A DNA stretch of 64,000 nucleotides from Streptococcus sp. CF8_St5-11 (GCF_024295625.1 NZ_JANCOJ010000001.1:248001-312000); one strand, 5' to 3'. Shown: positions 37,881 to 48,246, counted from the first letter of the stretch. Notes: generated from the sequence alone by a model not told the origin. Numbers and translations are program-made.

Positions 37881-39461
37881 TTAAATCAAGCCTTCCAAGA
37901 GGCCTCTCATGAAGTTTTCTGAGTGGAATGGTCCGATGTCATCAATCTTTTCTCCGAATCCAATCAACTTCACTGGGATATCCAACTCTTCTCGAATCGC
38001 AAGGACGACCCCACCTCGAGCCGTTCCATCGATCTTGGTCAATACAATTCCTGTCACAGGTGTAATTTTTGAAAATTCTTTAGCTTGCACCAAGGCATTT
38101 TGACCGGTTGATGCATCGAGGGCCAGCAAGGTTTCATGCGGTGCATCGGGTACAACACGTTTGATAATCCGGCCGATTTTTTCAAGCTCCGCCATGAGGT
38201 TGTCCTTGTTTTGCAGACGACCAGCTGTATCAATCATCAGAACATCAATGTTTTCAGCGATCGCGCGTTCCATTCCATCAAATACGACGCTGGCAGGATC
38301 TGATTTTTCAGGACCTGTCACAACAGGAACATCTACGCGGCGTCCCCATTCTGCCAGTTGAGCTACTGCTCCTGCACGGAAAGTATCTGCTGCAACCAGC
38401 ATGACTTTCTTGCCTTCTTGTTTGTAGCGGTGGGCTAACTTCCCGATAGATGTTGTTTTACCAACTCCATTGACCCCAACAAAGAGCATGACCGTAAGAC
38501 CATCTTGAAAACGAATGGCTTCATTAAATTGGCCATCCTTTTCATACAAGTCCACCAATTTTTCGATGATCACGCGCTTGAGAGCATCTGGTTTTTTGGC
38601 ATTTTCCAAACGGGCTTCATAACGCAGCTCTTCGGTTAAATTAGAGGCCACTTGAACCCCAACGTCACTCATGATCAAGAGTTCTTCCAATTCTTCAAAG
38701 AATTCTTCATCAACTGAACGGAAATTGGCAAAGAAGGCATTGAGGCGTGCTCCAAATCCAGTCCGTGTCTTTTTCAAGCTACGATCATATTTTTCCTGGA
38801 TGGTTTCTTGCTGAGGTGCGACCTCATCTTGAATTGGCCCCTCTGCCTCTTCAACAGTTCTTTCCTCCATAGCTGATGCAGCTTGTCCTTCAGGAAAGCT
38901 AGACTCGGCTTCCGCTACTTCTGAAGTTTCCTCTACTTCAGCGATCGCTTCTGATGCTTCCGGTTCTGGAATATTCTCTTCTGTCGTGCTCACTTCTACT
39001 GGCTCAGCGTCCGGTGATGGTGACTCTTCTTCCAGTTTTATAACATCAATCTCATCTGCTTCTTTAAGAGGCTCAGTTTCCGTTTCATCAGCTACAGGTG
39101 AAACTTCTTCAGAACTTGTTTCTGTTTGAGCGGATTCAAAGACAACCGGAGACTCCTCTCCTGCTGCTTGGTCTTCATGAGTCTCTGAAGTCACATTTTC
39201 TTCAACAAGAGGTTCCACTGATGACTCTTCTTGAGTGACGGTTGAAACAGGTTGATGTGTGGCTGCAATCCGCGCTTTAAGCTCTTGGTAGTAAGCCTCC
39301 ATATCAGCGATTTTTTGCTCTTCCTTGTCATTTGAGACAGCCGTCGTCGGCTCCTCTTTGACAACTTCTTCAATCTCATTACTTTCCGTCACTTCTTCAG
39401 TAGACGGAAGCACTTTTTCAGTTTCTTCTTTTTTTCCAAATAAACGATCAAATAATCCCAT
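37881..39461 (-). CDS. ftsY: FtsY, signal recognition particle receptor
   Basis: A 526-residue protein. A long, very acidic Glu/Pro/Ala/Ser-rich N-terminal region (about 10-215) is followed by the NG domain: four-helix N part, G1 GVNGVGKTT, DTFRAGAVAQL, DTAGR and TKIDG. FtsY receives SRP-ribosome complexes at the membrane. The acidic part is longer than in B. subtilis FtsY but similar in kind to other streptococci. It abuts the HAD gene directly upstream and is last in the rnc-smc operon. Confidence 0.95.
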   Translation of the reverse strand: MGLFDRLFGKKEETEKVLPSTEEVTESNEIEEVVKEEPTTAVSNDKEEQKIADMEAYYQELKARIAATHQPVSTVTQEESSVEPLVEENVTSETHEDQAAGEESPVVFESAQTETSSEEVSPVADETETEPLKEADEIDVIKLEEESPSPDAEPVEVSTTEENIPEPEASEAIAEVEETSEVAEAESSFPEGQAASAMEERTVEEAEGPIQDEVAPQQETIQEKYDRSLKKTRTGFGARLNAFFANFRSVDEEFFEELEELLIMSDVGVQVASNLTEELRYEARLENAKKPDALKRVIIEKLVDLYEKDGQFNEAIRFQDGLTVMLFVGVNGVGKTTSIGKLAHRYKQEGKKVMLVAADTFRAGAVAQLAEWGRRVDVPVVTGPEKSDPASVVFDGMERAIAENIDVLMIDTAGRLQNKDNLMAELEKIGRIIKRVVPDAPHETLLALDASTGQNALVQAKEFSKITPVTGIVLTKIDGTARGGVVLAIREELDIPVKLIGFGEKIDDIGPFHSENFMRGLLEGLI

Positions 39462-40283
39462 TTATTCACTCTCCTTTAGCACATAATTTTCAATTGCCCA
39501 TGCGACAGCATCTTGGTCATTGGTCACGGGTGCAACAAGCGCTGCCACCTCTTTTACTGCCGGGATCGCATTGCCCATAGCAACCCCTAGTCCAGCCCAC
39601 TGAATCATAGACAGGTCATTGGCCTCATCTCCACAAGCCATGACTTGATCAGATGTAAGACCCAAAATAGCTGCCAATGCCTCTAAACCTGTTGCCTTGT
39701 GAACATTTTTGGGGCACCATTCCAGCAACATTTCCCGAGATTTAAAAATTTCATAGTCTTGAAATAAGTCCGGCCTGATCTGCTTGATCGCTGCATCTAA
39801 AAAGTCTTGATCAACGGCTGTCACACACTTGTTGTAGGAAATCTTGGATGGCAGGTCTTTAAAATCTGTCTCAACAAAGTTTAGATAGGGATTGTAATGG
39901 GAATAGAGGGACTTCCGTTCCGAATAAATCTCATAAACCGTTCCCTCACTGATCGCATCCAGCGGAAGTCCGAGACGGGCTGTTTCATCATGAATGGTTG
40001 CGACATCTTCTGGTGCCAAGACAACTTTCGAGAGGATTTCTCCATTATTTCGCTGCACCAAACCACCGTTGAAGGTAATTGTATACTCTTCTTTGAGGCC
40101 TGCTGTTCCCAATTCTTCTAAAAGAAAATCCATGGCTTTCAAGGGGCGACCAGTGGTTAGAACCACCTTGACACCTTGGGCCTGTGCAGCAGCGAGAGCT
40201 GCTCTATTGCGAGGGGAGATCTTTTTTTCAGAATTGAGAAGGGTCCCATCTAAATCCAGCGCAATCAAGGAAATCTGACTCAT
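39462..40283 (-). CDS. Cof-type HAD phosphatase, second of a tandem pair
   Basis: A 273-residue HAD-IIB hydrolase with DLDGTLLNSEKKI (motif I), VVLTTGRPLKAM (motif II) and CGDEANDLSMI (motif IV). It overlaps the next upstream HAD gene by 4 nt and directly abuts ftsY. A GVAMGNAIPAVKE segment closes the core. The paralogue beside it suggests an old duplication. The substrate is not predictable; the family acts on sugar phosphates and flavin precursors. Confidence 0.87.
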   Translation of the reverse strand: MSQISLIALDLDGTLLNSEKKISPRNRAALAAAQAQGVKVVLTTGRPLKAMDFLLEELGTAGLKEEYTITFNGGLVQRNNGEILSKVVLAPEDVATIHDETARLGLPLDAISEGTVYEIYSERKSLYSHYNPYLNFVETDFKDLPSKISYNKCVTAVDQDFLDAAIKQIRPDLFQDYEIFKSREMLLEWCPKNVHKATGLEALAAILGLTSDQVMACGDEANDLSMIQWAGLGVAMGNAIPAVKEVAALVAPVTNDQDAVAWAIENYVLKESE

Positions 40284-41086
40284 ACGATTTCCTCCATGTA
40301 GCGCAAGACAGAACCCGTCGCATGGTGGCCGATGACTGTTTCAGCAATCGCTAAGATTTCAGGACGTGCATTTTCTGGCGCTACAGGATGGCCCACGACT
40401 TGCATCATATGGAGGTCATTTAGGTTATCCCCAAAAGCCATCACCTGATCCATCGAGATCCCTAGTTTATCCGCTAAGGCGGTAATCGCCACTCCTTTAT
40501 CGACATAATCGAGGACAATATCAATCGATTCAAAACCTGTCGTCATTGCTTTGACGCCTGGGATATTCTCAGTGACCCATTGCTCTCCTTCAAGAACAAG
40601 AGCTGCATCAAAGTTGGTGGTCAATTTGAAAATTTCATCCTGAATATCTGCTAGGCTTTTCACTTTTTGAATGTTTTCATTGTAGTGCTGACTCAAGGCC
40701 AGATAGTCGGGATCTACTGTTTCTAATACATAGCTCCCTTTTTTCCCAGTCAAAAGAAGCTTATTCGGGTCTGCATAAGGTGAGGATTTCAAAGCCTCAA
40801 AAACACCCAAATAAAAGTCTTTGGACATGGTCGCTTCGTAGAGATCGTCTCCATGAAATTCTACCACACTACCATTTTCAGCAATGAAAATCATCTGGTC
40901 CTCAAATCCTTTAAAGAGAGATTTGAGAGAAAGGAGGGCACGGCCACTTGCAGCAGCAAAATAGATGCCTTTTTCTTTGCAACTTGCTAATACCTTGCGT
41001 AAAAGGTCTTGATCGTACTGATGTTGGTCATTTAGAAAGGTTCCATCCATATCCGTAGCGATCAATTTAATATCATTATTCTTCAT
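40280..41086 (-). CDS. Cof-type HAD phosphatase, first of a tandem pair
   Basis: A 268-residue HAD-IIB hydrolase with ATDMDGTFLNDQHQY, AAASGRALLSLK and FGDNLNDLHMM. It differs clearly from its neighbour in the cap domain, so the two probably have different substrates. It overlaps the smc 3' end by 11 nt and the next HAD gene by 4 nt. This smc-HAD-HAD-ftsY order is the same as I recall in pneumococcus. Confidence 0.87.
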   Translation of the reverse strand: MKNNDIKLIATDMDGTFLNDQHQYDQDLLRKVLASCKEKGIYFAAASGRALLSLKSLFKGFEDQMIFIAENGSVVEFHGDDLYEATMSKDFYLGVFEALKSSPYADPNKLLLTGKKGSYVLETVDPDYLALSQHYNENIQKVKSLADIQDEIFKLTTNFDAALVLEGEQWVTENIPGVKAMTTGFESIDIVLDYVDKGVAITALADKLGISMDQVMAFGDNLNDLHMMQVVGHPVAPENARPEILAIAETVIGHHATGSVLRYMEEIV

Positions 41087-44000
41087 TTTCTAAGTCTTTC
41101 AATTTTACTGAGACGATTTTAGAAACCCCAGATTCCTGCATGGTCACCCCATAGATGGAATCTGCAGCCGACATAGTTCCCTTCCGGTGCGTCACGACAA
41201 TAAATTGGCTTTCCTTATCAAAGCGGTTCAGATAATCCCCAAAGCGCTTAACATTGGCCTCATCTAGGGCAGCCTCTACCTCATCCAGAATGACAAATGG
41301 AATGGTCTTGACACGAATAATCGAGAACAAGAGGGCCAAGGCAGACAAGGCCTTTTCTCCACCACTCATGAGGTTTAAGGATTGGATCTTTTTACCAGGT
41401 GGCTGCACAGAAATCTCAACACCAGCTGTCAGAAGATCTGGCTCTGTCAGAATCAAATCAGCAGAACCCCCACCAAACATTTGACGGAAAGTGACTTTAA
41501 AGGATTCACGAATAGCTTCAAAAGTCGATTTAAAGCGTTCCTTGACTTCGTCATTCATGTCGTTAATGGTAGACAGAAGCATGTTTTTCGCAGCCAAGAC
41601 ATCCTCACGCTGGTTTGAAAGGAAATCAAAGCGCCCCTTCACCTCATCGTACTGCTCGATCGCATCCACATTGACCGGACCAAGTGCCTTAATATCTTTT
41701 TCGATGCTCTTGAGCTGGTTTTCAGCTGCCGCAAGATTTTCAACAGGTTTGGCCTGCTCTTTGGCTTGGTCAAAGCTTTGCATAAATTCATCGGTAATTT
41801 GCGTTAAAAGCTTGTTCAAGCGATCCGCATGCTTTTCACGTGTCGCTTCAGCTTTAGCTTGTTGACGAATCCACTCTTCGTTTTTCTTGCGAGCTTGCTC
41901 CATCTGTTCTGCCACATCTTCGGCCTGGCCTTCCAAATCATCCAGCTCAAAGCGTTTCCGAATGACTCCTTGTTCCAGTTCCGTTTTCTTGGCTTGGGCC
42001 TGCGTCAATTGGTTGGCTAGCTGCTCCACATCAACTATCTGAACTTGGGCCTCGCCTTGTTCAATCAATAATTGCAACTGATGCTCTTCTACTTCCAACT
42101 GAGAGATCGTTTCTTCTAAGCGACGAACATCTGTTTGCTCGTAGCTTTGTTGGCTCAACCATTCCGTCTGTTGAAGTCGCAATTCTGCCAATTGCTCTTG
42201 CAGGTTTTGTACCTTTTGTTGCAGAACATCTTTATCGGACTTCATGGTTTCAATGTCGCGATTCAGATTTTCTTTTTGAAGCTCAATTTTTGCTAATTGC
42301 TCAGTAAGGGATTCCAGCTCTTCTTGGAGAGACTGGGTCGCATCTGTTGCCAATTCTGACTTCAAAGCTTCTAAGAGTTCCTGAATTTCTTTCAGCTGCT
42401 CTTGGCTTTGTTGGTAGGCCAATTGGGCCCGCTGTTGCTCTAGACGCGCTTGCTCACCTTGGCTTTGAATAGAGGCCAGGTATTCTTGCGCCTGCTTGAG
42501 CAGATTGTCCTTGGTCTCGACCTCCTGCTCTGCTTCTCTCAAACGAGCATCCAGAGCTTGCATTTCCTGCTTCAAACTATCCAATTCTGGTTTGACAAAA
42601 ACCGTATTTTGGGAGCGATTGGCACCACCGGCATACGATCCTCCGGTCCGCAATTCGGTCCCATCCAAGGTCACCATCCGAACTTGATAATTGACTTTAC
42701 GAGCCGCCTCACGCGCATGCTCTGTCGTGTCAAAGATGGCCGTTACTCCAAGCAAGTTTTGGAAAATCTGTTCAAACCGATGCTCATAGGTCACTAAGTC
42801 ACTCGCGATTCCAAGAAATCCTGCACTGGCTTGAATCAATTCCAGATTCCGAGGGGATAGTTGACGGGCTTTGATGGTCGTTAGCGGAAGGAAAGTTGCC
42901 CGTCCCAAGCGATTGCGTTTCAAGAAATCGATAGCTCGCGTTGCAGCCTTTTCATCCTCGACAATGATCTGTTGGCTGCTAGCTCCCAGAGCAATTTCAA
43001 GCGCTGTCTGGTAGTCTTTTGAGAAACTCAAATTCTCACTAACAGCCCCACAGATGCCTCCTAACCGTTCTGCTTCTTGCAAAACGCTCTTGACGCCTGC
43101 GTAGAAGTTACTATGGTTCTTCTGAATGGCTTCCAAGCTATTGATCCGCGCCCGCTTGTTCTTGCTCTCATCCATCAAGTCAAACATGGCCGCTTGAGCC
43201 TCTTGGTAGGCAGCTTTGGCCTGCTCCACTTTTACCAATTGCTCTTGGTATTCTACTAGTAAACCTTTGACCGTCGCTTGTGCCTGATCCAACTCTTCCA
43301 ATTGTCGGACTTCTTTTTCCTTGGCAGTTTCAAAGTTTGTTTGTGCCTTGGTCAAATCCTCTTGACGATGGCTTGATTCTTGCAGGAGTGCTTGGATCCG
43401 GCTCTCAATGGCTGTCCGCTCATTTGATTTTTCAGCCTCAGTCTGTAAGAGCGCGACATACTGCTCGCGTAGATGCTCAATGACTTGTTCCGGATCTTCT
43501 TCGTAGTTGGCTAATTCTTTTTCCAACTCTTCTTGTTGCTGACGGTTCTCTGTCAGCCTTTGTTGAAGCACAGCTAGCGTCTCTTGTTTTTGAGCCAGCT
43601 CATTTTTCGCTTCTTCCAGACGGGCCAAAACAGCATCCAGGCGCTCAAGATTTTCCCTGCGACTATGGGCTGCTTGAGTCGATTGCAACTTAGCTACTTC
43701 GATTTGCTTTTCCAAATCACTGATCAAACGAGTGACCTCAAGCAAGCTGGCCTGGTCCTCAGCTAAGCTTTCATCCAACTGATGGCGGGCCTTCTTGATG
43801 CGTACATTCTCTTCTTCTAAGACCTGACGACGTTGGTAATAAGAAGCCAACTGTTCTTGAATGGCCTTTTCTTCTTGATCAGCCTTTTCATAAAGGTTCT
43901 TTGTCAAATCAACTTGAGCAACTAAAACATCCAGCAAGAGAACCTGCCGTTCTTGGTCTAATTCCAAGAAACGGCGAGCGACAGTCGCTTGCTTTTCAAG

Positions 44001-44612
44001 AGGTTGGATTTGTCCTTCTAATTCATAGAGGATATCCTCCAGACGGTCCAAATTCTCCTGGGTTTGGTTGAGTTTGGTCTCGGTTTCCTTGCGCCGCGTC
44101 TTAAATTTCAAGACACCTGCAGCTTCTTCAAAGATTGCCCGGCGTTCTTCCGGTTTGGAGTTAAAGATCTCCTCTACCCGACCTTGGGAGATAATGGAGA
44201 AAGAATCCCGTCCCAATCCCGTATCCATGAACAAATCATGAACATCTCTGAGACGTACTTTCTTGCCATCGATCTTGTACTCGCTGTCTCCTGAACGATA
44301 AATATGCCGTTCGACACGAATTTCTTTCCCTGCCTGCTGGATAAAACCATCTTGGTTATCTAAGACAACTGTGACACAGGCATAATTCAGCGGTTTACGC
44401 GATTCTGTCCCTGCAAAGATGACATCGGGCATCTTGCCCCCACGTAGACTCTTGACACTGGATTCCCCCAGGGCCCAGCGCAAGCTCTCTGTGATATTTG
44501 ATTTTCCAGATCCATTAGGCCCTACAACAGCAGTGACTCCTTTGTCAAACACGACTTTTGTCTTATCCGCAAAGGATTTAAAGCCTTGGATTTCAATCTC
44601 TTTTAGATACAT
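41076..44612 (-). CDS. smc: Chromosome partition protein SMC
   Basis: A 1178-residue condensin ATPase. Walker A is GPNGSGKSN (31-39). Two long coiled-coil arms (about 170-500 and 680-1000) flank a hinge near 505-670, with [11 protein letters not shown] and [12 protein letters not shown] segments. The C-terminal head has the signature [14 protein letters not shown] and Walker [17 protein letters not shown]. It organises and segregates the chromosome with ScpA/B, not in this window. The start overlaps the rnc end by 10 nt. Confidence 0.97.
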   Translation of the reverse strand: MYLKEIEIQGFKSFADKTKVVFDKGVTAVVGPNGSGKSNITESLRWALGESSVKSLRGGKMPDVIFAGTESRKPLNYACVTVVLDNQDGFIQQAGKEIRVERHIYRSGDSEYKIDGKKVRLRDVHDLFMDTGLGRDSFSIISQGRVEEIFNSKPEERRAIFEEAAGVLKFKTRRKETETKLNQTQENLDRLEDILYELEGQIQPLEKQATVARRFLELDQERQVLLLDVLVAQVDLTKNLYEKADQEEKAIQEQLASYYQRRQVLEEENVRIKKARHQLDESLAEDQASLLEVTRLISDLEKQIEVAKLQSTQAAHSRRENLERLDAVLARLEEAKNELAQKQETLAVLQQRLTENRQQQEELEKELANYEEDPEQVIEHLREQYVALLQTEAEKSNERTAIESRIQALLQESSHRQEDLTKAQTNFETAKEKEVRQLEELDQAQATVKGLLVEYQEQLVKVEQAKAAYQEAQAAMFDLMDESKNKRARINSLEAIQKNHSNFYAGVKSVLQEAERLGGICGAVSENLSFSKDYQTALEIALGASSQQIIVEDEKAATRAIDFLKRNRLGRATFLPLTTIKARQLSPRNLELIQASAGFLGIASDLVTYEHRFEQIFQNLLGVTAIFDTTEHAREAARKVNYQVRMVTLDGTELRTGGSYAGGANRSQNTVFVKPELDSLKQEMQALDARLREAEQEVETKDNLLKQAQEYLASIQSQGEQARLEQQRAQLAYQQSQEQLKEIQELLEALKSELATDATQSLQEELESLTEQLAKIELQKENLNRDIETMKSDKDVLQQKVQNLQEQLAELRLQQTEWLSQQSYEQTDVRRLEETISQLEVEEHQLQLLIEQGEAQVQIVDVEQLANQLTQAQAKKTELEQGVIRKRFELDDLEGQAEDVAEQMEQARKKNEEWIRQQAKAEATREKHADRLNKLLTQITDEFMQSFDQAKEQAKPVENLAAAENQLKSIEKDIKALGPVNVDAIEQYDEVKGRFDFLSNQREDVLAAKNMLLSTINDMNDEVKERFKSTFEAIRESFKVTFRQMFGGGSADLILTEPDLLTAGVEISVQPPGKKIQSLNLMSGGEKALSALALLFSIIRVKTIPFVILDEVEAALDEANVKRFGDYLNRFDKESQFIVVTHRKGTMSAADSIYGVTMQESGVSKIVSVKLKDLENEE

Positions 44613-45304
44613 GGCCCATCATTCCTCGTTTCAACTGCATTGCGGGCTGCTTCCTGCTCCGCTAACTTCTTGGAACGACCATGACCATGTCCCATCGTTT
44701 GACCGTTCACGAACACTTCTACTTCAAACTCTTTGGCATGAGCAGGACCGGACTCGCTAACCACTTGGTATTGGATCTCCACATCTCCGTGAACCTGTAA
44801 CAGTTCTTGCAGGCGGGTCTTGTAGTCAATGACTTGAGAAAATTGACCCGTTTCAACCTTTGGAATCATGACCTGATAGATGAAGCGTTTGACTGCTTCC
44901 ACTCCTTGATCCAGTAAAAGAGCACCTAAAAAGGCTTCAAATAAGTCACCAAGAATCGTATCACGGTCCCGGCCACCAGATTTTTCTTCGCCCTTGCCCA
45001 GTTTGATGAAATCGTCAAATTGGCAATCTCGAGAAAAGCCAGCCAGACTCTCTTCACGGACAATCATAGAACGGAATTTGGACAAATCTCCCTCCGGTCT
45101 GTTTGGGTGTTCCTTATACAAATATTCGGAAATAACTAATTGAAGAACAGCGTCTCCTAAAAATTCCAAACGTTCGTTATGTGAAATTTTTAAGAGGCGG
45201 TGCTCATTGGCATAAGAGGTGTGCGTAAAAGCTGTATCTAATAAACTGCTATCTGAAAAAACGATCTGAAACCGTTCCGATAACAGGGCTTGTAATTTCT
45301 CCAT
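44603..45304 (-). CDS. rnc: Ribonuclease III
   Basis: A 233-residue double-strand RNA endonuclease. The catalytic signature is [13 protein letters not shown], with further acids in [15 protein letters not shown], and the C-terminal dsRNA-binding domain ends with [16 protein letters not shown]. The start at 45304 (MEKLQALL) matches the pneumococcal N-terminus. A frame-open ATG at 45331 lies 7 nt after a TGGTATACT box and could be a leaderless start adding nine residues, so the start is uncertain. First gene of rnc-smc-HAD-HAD-ftsY. Confidence 0.94.
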   Translation of the reverse strand: MEKLQALLSERFQIVFSDSSLLDTAFTHTSYANEHRLLKISHNERLEFLGDAVLQLVISEYLYKEHPNRPEGDLSKFRSMIVREESLAGFSRDCQFDDFIKLGKGEEKSGGRDRDTILGDLFEAFLGALLLDQGVEAVKRFIYQVMIPKVETGQFSQVIDYKTRLQELLQVHGDVEIQYQVVSESGPAHAKEFEVEVFVNGQTMGHGHGRSKKLAEQEAARNAVETRNDGPCI

Positions 45305-45331
45305 AGGAAGCCTACTTTCTAATAAATTCAT

Positions 45332-45637
45332 ACTCTTAAGTATACCAAAATTTTAAAACGATTACCATTAGATATCCATTAGATACAGTTGATTGCTTTT
45401 ACTATATTTTAGGTGTGTTTGGATATCGATCCAATAAGTTGAATATCACGTTTTGTAAGTTTGCTCCATGAATTTTAAGTTTCTTTAACTGGCGCATTTC
45501 TATATCTTACCAACATAATGCCCACTTCTTATAGTGAATTTTATTTCTTTACCTCGTTATTATTTCATTCCCCTTCGTTATTTGATATAATTAAAACAAA
45601 AAAGTTTGGGATTGAAATAATAATAAGGAGTATTACT
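45332..45637. other. Intergenic gap between rnc and the prophage-type gene
   Basis: It holds the rnc promoter region (-10 TATACT at 45339-45344), two 11-bp tandem repeats CCATTAGATAT/CCATTAGATAC (45365-45386) just upstream of it, a TTGGAT/ATCCAA palindrome (45419-45434), and a TGATATAAT extended -10 (45582-45590) for the plus-strand gene. No gene is seen. Confidence 0.6.
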
Positions 45638-46099
45638 ATGAAAATAGGAGTTAGAAAACCCAGTCTTTCAAAGAGTTTAAAAGCTCGGACAACATCGAAA
45701 TTAAAGAGACAGGTTAAACGAGCAATCATTCCAACATACGGCCAAAAAGGGACAGGCCTTATTAAAGATCCTAAACGTACAATATACAATAAGGTATATA
45801 ACAAAACTACTGTGGATGCTTTCAGCAGTGTTAAAAAAGGAAATATAAATCACCAACGAACAAATCGTGATCTTTATACTTATAGAGGGGCAAAGGTATA
45901 TCCAGCTTCTTCTTGGTATTTTCCTGTAGGATTATCTGCATTTTGTAGCCTTTTATACTTTACCATCAACCCTGTTATCGCTTGTATTTTTTTGATTATC
46001 ACACTCATTCTCTTTGTTAAGAAAATAAAAAATAATCCTTTCAAGACGCAAAAGGATATAAAAGAAATGTTAGAAAAGATAACTGAGTTAGAACAATGA
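45638..46099 (+). CDS. Prophage-type conserved protein with C-terminal membrane helices
   Basis: A 153-residue protein. A basic N-terminal half (MKIGVRKPSLSKSLKARTT, then IKDPKRTIYNKVYNKTT) is followed by two membrane helices (about 93-130) and a charged tail. I recall such proteins next to integrase and repressor genes of Firmicutes temperate phages; their function is unknown. AAGGAG lies 7 nt before the ATG; the longer frame from 45518 crosses the promoter. It is AT-richer than its neighbours, and a strong terminator follows. Confidence 0.75.
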   Translation: MKIGVRKPSLSKSLKARTTSKLKRQVKRAIIPTYGQKGTGLIKDPKRTIYNKVYNKTTVDAFSSVKKGNINHQRTNRDLYTYRGAKVYPASSWYFPVGLSAFCSLLYFTINPVIACIFLIITLILFVKKIKNNPFKTQKDIKEMLEKITELEQ

Positions 46100-46142
46100 T
46101 ATAATAGATACATATCACAATAAGAGATATTTAATAAAAGAT

Positions 46143-46191
46143 GGATCAACTCTTAAATATACTTTAATCATATTTAAGAGTTGATCCTTTT
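46143..46191 (+). terminator. Terminator of the prophage-type gene
   Basis: A perfect 18-bp stem (GGATCAACTCTTAAATAT and its complement, 46143-46160 and 46170-46187) with a 9-nt loop and TTTT. Confidence 0.85.
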
Positions 46192-46196
46192 ATAGA

Positions 46197-46294
46197 AAAC
46201 TAAAAATCCTAAAGTAGATCGCTTATTAAAATTTCTCGAAGCGTAGTCAAAAACGTAGTCAGCACACGAAAACCCTTGTGTATCAAGGGTTTTT
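46197..46294 (+). pseudogene. Possible integrase-tail relic with arm-site-like repeats and terminator
   Basis: A 16-codon open tail reads TKNPKVDRLLKFLEA before a stop at 46244-46246. A direct repeat CGTAGTCA (46242-46249 and 46254-46261) and a terminator AAAACCCTTG/CAAGGGTTTT (46269-46293) follow. The arrangement after a prophage-type gene suggests the end of a deleted integrase and its attachment region. This is inference; the reading frame is too short to assign. Confidence 0.3.
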
Positions 46295-46362
46295 ACTTTT
46301 ATACCAAAAAAGAAGCACGAACGCACTTCTTTTCCTAGTTCTAGGGCCTGAATTCTCCAATT

Positions 46363-46749
46363 TTAATCAGGATTTTCTTCTGTTGGATTTTCAGGCTTAT
46401 TAGGGATCACTTTTAAGAGATAATAGGTGATAAAAATCGTCAAAGCACCTAGAGCAAGCTTCACCCAAATAATCGGGGCCAGATAGATCGATATCCCCAT
46501 CAGAATGTAGATCTGAAGAAGAATCCATTTCTTCCGTTCTTTGGCAATCGATTTGGTCTCTCGGTAATCCGCTACATAGGTTTGATAAAGCTTGGTTTGG
46601 TAGAGCCAAGTTTCAAAGCGTTTTGAACTTTTAGCAAAGCAGGCCATCGATAGCAATAAAAAGGGAGTCGTCGGTAAAATCGGTAAAGGAATCCCAATAA
46701 TTCCTAATCCCAAAGACACAAAACCAATCGTAAGATAAACAAGGCGCAT
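46363..46749 (-). CDS. DUF454 (YbaN-type) inner-membrane protein
   Basis: A 128-residue protein with three hydrophobic segments. The family pattern GLGIIGIPLPILPTTPFLLL is followed by ACFAKSSKRFETWL, as in E. coli YbaN. Function is unknown. A proline/glutamate tail (KPENPTEENPD) ends it. A good ribosome binding site precedes the ATG. It stands on the minus strand in the accessory block between rnc and vicX, 32 nt after the lipoprotein gene. Confidence 0.85.
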   Translation of the reverse strand: MRLVYLTIGFVSLGLGIIGIPLPILPTTPFLLLSMACFAKSSKRFETWLYQTKLYQTYVADYRETKSIAKERKKWILLQIYILMGISIYLAPIIWVKLALGALTIFITYYLLKVIPNKPENPTEENPD

Positions 46750-46781
46750 TTACTTCTCCTTTGTATGGTTCATTTTTGTAA

Positions 46782-47327
46782 TCACTCTACAGCGTTCACA
46801 TCTGACATTTGAAGCTTCATCTTAGATGGATCTGACATTCCATCTACAATTCCCAATTGTTCCTCATTCAGTGGCAACAATATCAAAGTTGCTGAATGAG
46901 ATGGTAATTCTCCACTATCCTTGATAAAATAACTAACTTTTTGATTGTCAAGAATAGATTTTCCATCATAAGACCAAGAAATTGAAAAATTCAAATCTTT
47001 CTTGATATCCACATCTGTCTTATTGACCAACATGAGCGCTGCTCTTCCTTCAGAAATAGCTCCCGTGAAGTAGAGCGCCATATTACCTTCACTTCCGAGT
47101 TCAGGATGTTCCTTGACCAATTTTTTTCCTAACTCAATTAGCTCAGATGTTTTACCTTCATACTGAGGTGCTACTACAAATTTCAAACCCTTTTCTTCTT
47201 TAGAAGACTCTGATACTTTTGTTTCCTTCGTCGTTTGATTGGAAGTTGACTCTTTCGTATCTTGCTTAGACTGACTACAAGCTGTTAAAGCAACCAAACT
47301 AGCCAGTAATAACATCATTTTTTTCAT
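46782..47327 (-). CDS. Secreted lipoprotein of unknown function
   Basis: A 181-residue protein. The signal peptide is MKKMMLLLASLVALTAC with lipobox LTAC (C17), so Lgt would acylate it. A Ser/Thr/Lys/Glu-rich linker (18-46) and a folded domain (about 47-175) with ISWSYDGKSI and SATLILLPLNEEQLG strands follow, possibly an immunoglobulin-like or DUF5067-like beta sandwich. I do not recognise the family with confidence. The start at 47327 is chosen over an upstream frame because the signal begins there. Confidence 0.78.
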   Translation of the reverse strand: MKKMMLLLASLVALTACSQSKQDTKESTSNQTTKETKVSESSKEEKGLKFVVAPQYEGKTSELIELGKKLVKEHPELGSEGNMALYFTGAISEGRAALMLVNKTDVDIKKDLNFSISWSYDGKSILDNQKVSYFIKDSGELPSHSATLILLPLNEEQLGIVDGMSDPSKMKLQMSDVNAVE

Positions 47328-47422
47328 TTCTATTTTTCCTTTCCTATGACTAATAGTCATCTCTCTGCCATTCAGATTACTGCTTTATTGTTCTATCTGA
47401 ATTTTTTATATGCACTTCTATA

Positions 47423-48082
47423 TTATTTCATTTTAGCTTTGAAAGTTGACTCAGCTGAGAAATAGATTGTATTTCCAGACAATAAAAAATTAAGTGCAAA
47501 AACAAATAAACCTAAATGAACTACAAAGTTCGGAGCAAAATTAGTTATTACCGCATAACAAACCACACCAACAATGATAAGAGAAATCGTTGGCATTAGA
47601 AGCGATAAAAAAATAAATTTTAATGTTGTTGGGACACAATATACTTTGATAAGATGATCATCATTCTCTAGCATGGACACAATTTTTCTTCTGCTCATCC
47701 ACACGCGAATTCCCATCACAATACCAAAAACGAATAACGTCAATCCAATATTGAGTAAATGAGAGTTGAAGTACAGATAATCTTCAATCGGAAACGCTCT
47801 CGATAAAAGCAATGCCACAAACGCAGCTCCAGAAGCTGAAATTCCTTTGTTATGTGTTAAACCATTCCTTTGCTTGTCGTTTCTAGATGTTGTTAATGTG
47901 TTAAATTCATCCTCAGTTAACCGAATAGCCCAATGGGATGTAAAATACAAAAACCACGGGAAAAAGTATGAGATTATAAAAGGACGATCCACGTCTACTA
48001 AATAATGCTCATTATCTACATTTAGAATGCGATAGCGAAAATTTTTTTTTGCTAAATGTTCTATGTTTGCTTTTTTAAGCAT
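47423..48082 (-). CDS. DUF443/TIGR01218-like membrane protein
   Basis: A 219-residue membrane protein with an N-terminal cytoplasmic part (FRYRILNVDNEHYLVDVDRP) and about five hydrophobic helices (near 38-52, 88-103, 113-130, 155-180, 190-210). The opening residues and helix count resemble the tandem five-transmembrane DUF443 family of staphylococci and streptococci, of unknown function. The start at 48082 has AAAGGG 5 nt upstream. It is AT-rich, with another membrane protein gene upstream on the same strand. Confidence 0.65.
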   Translation of the reverse strand: MLKKANIEHLAKKNFRYRILNVDNEHYLVDVDRPFIISYFFPWFLYFTSHWAIRLTEDEFNTLTTSRNDKQRNGLTHNKGISASGAAFVALLLSRAFPIEDYLYFNSHLLNIGLTLFVFGIVMGIRVWMSRRKIVSMLENDDHLIKVYCVPTTLKFIFLSLLMPTISLIIVGVVCYAVITNFAPNFVVHLGLFVFALNFLLSGNTIYFSAESTFKAKMK

Positions 48083-48126
48083 AAACACCCTTTCTTTTCA
48101 TATCAATTAATCAAGGAGATTTTTAA

Positions 48127-48246
48127 ATGATGAACCACCCAAAATTTCTTGACCCATATTATCTACCATTAAATCGCTTATCAAAGATGCAATACTCTCA
48201 TTCTATTGCAGTAAAACATATTTCGATGGAATTATTGTCCAGTTGA
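48127..48246 (+). CDS. Possible 39-residue protein opposite the membrane-protein genes
   Basis: A plus-strand ORF starting MMNHPKFLDPYYLPLNRLSK with AAGGAG 8 nt before the ATG. It fills the gap between two minus-strand genes and overlaps the 3' end of the second by 15 nt. No family is recognised. The good ribosome binding site argues for a real small protein or the surviving 5' end of a lost gene; no clear promoter was found. Confidence 0.35.
   Translation: MMNHPKFLDPYYLPLNRLSKMQYSHSIAVKHISMELLSS

Noticed and set aside
45518..45637. Upstream extension of the prophage-type gene
   Set aside because: It contains the extended -10 promoter and lacks a ribosome binding site; the ATG at 45638 has AAGGAG at proper spacing.
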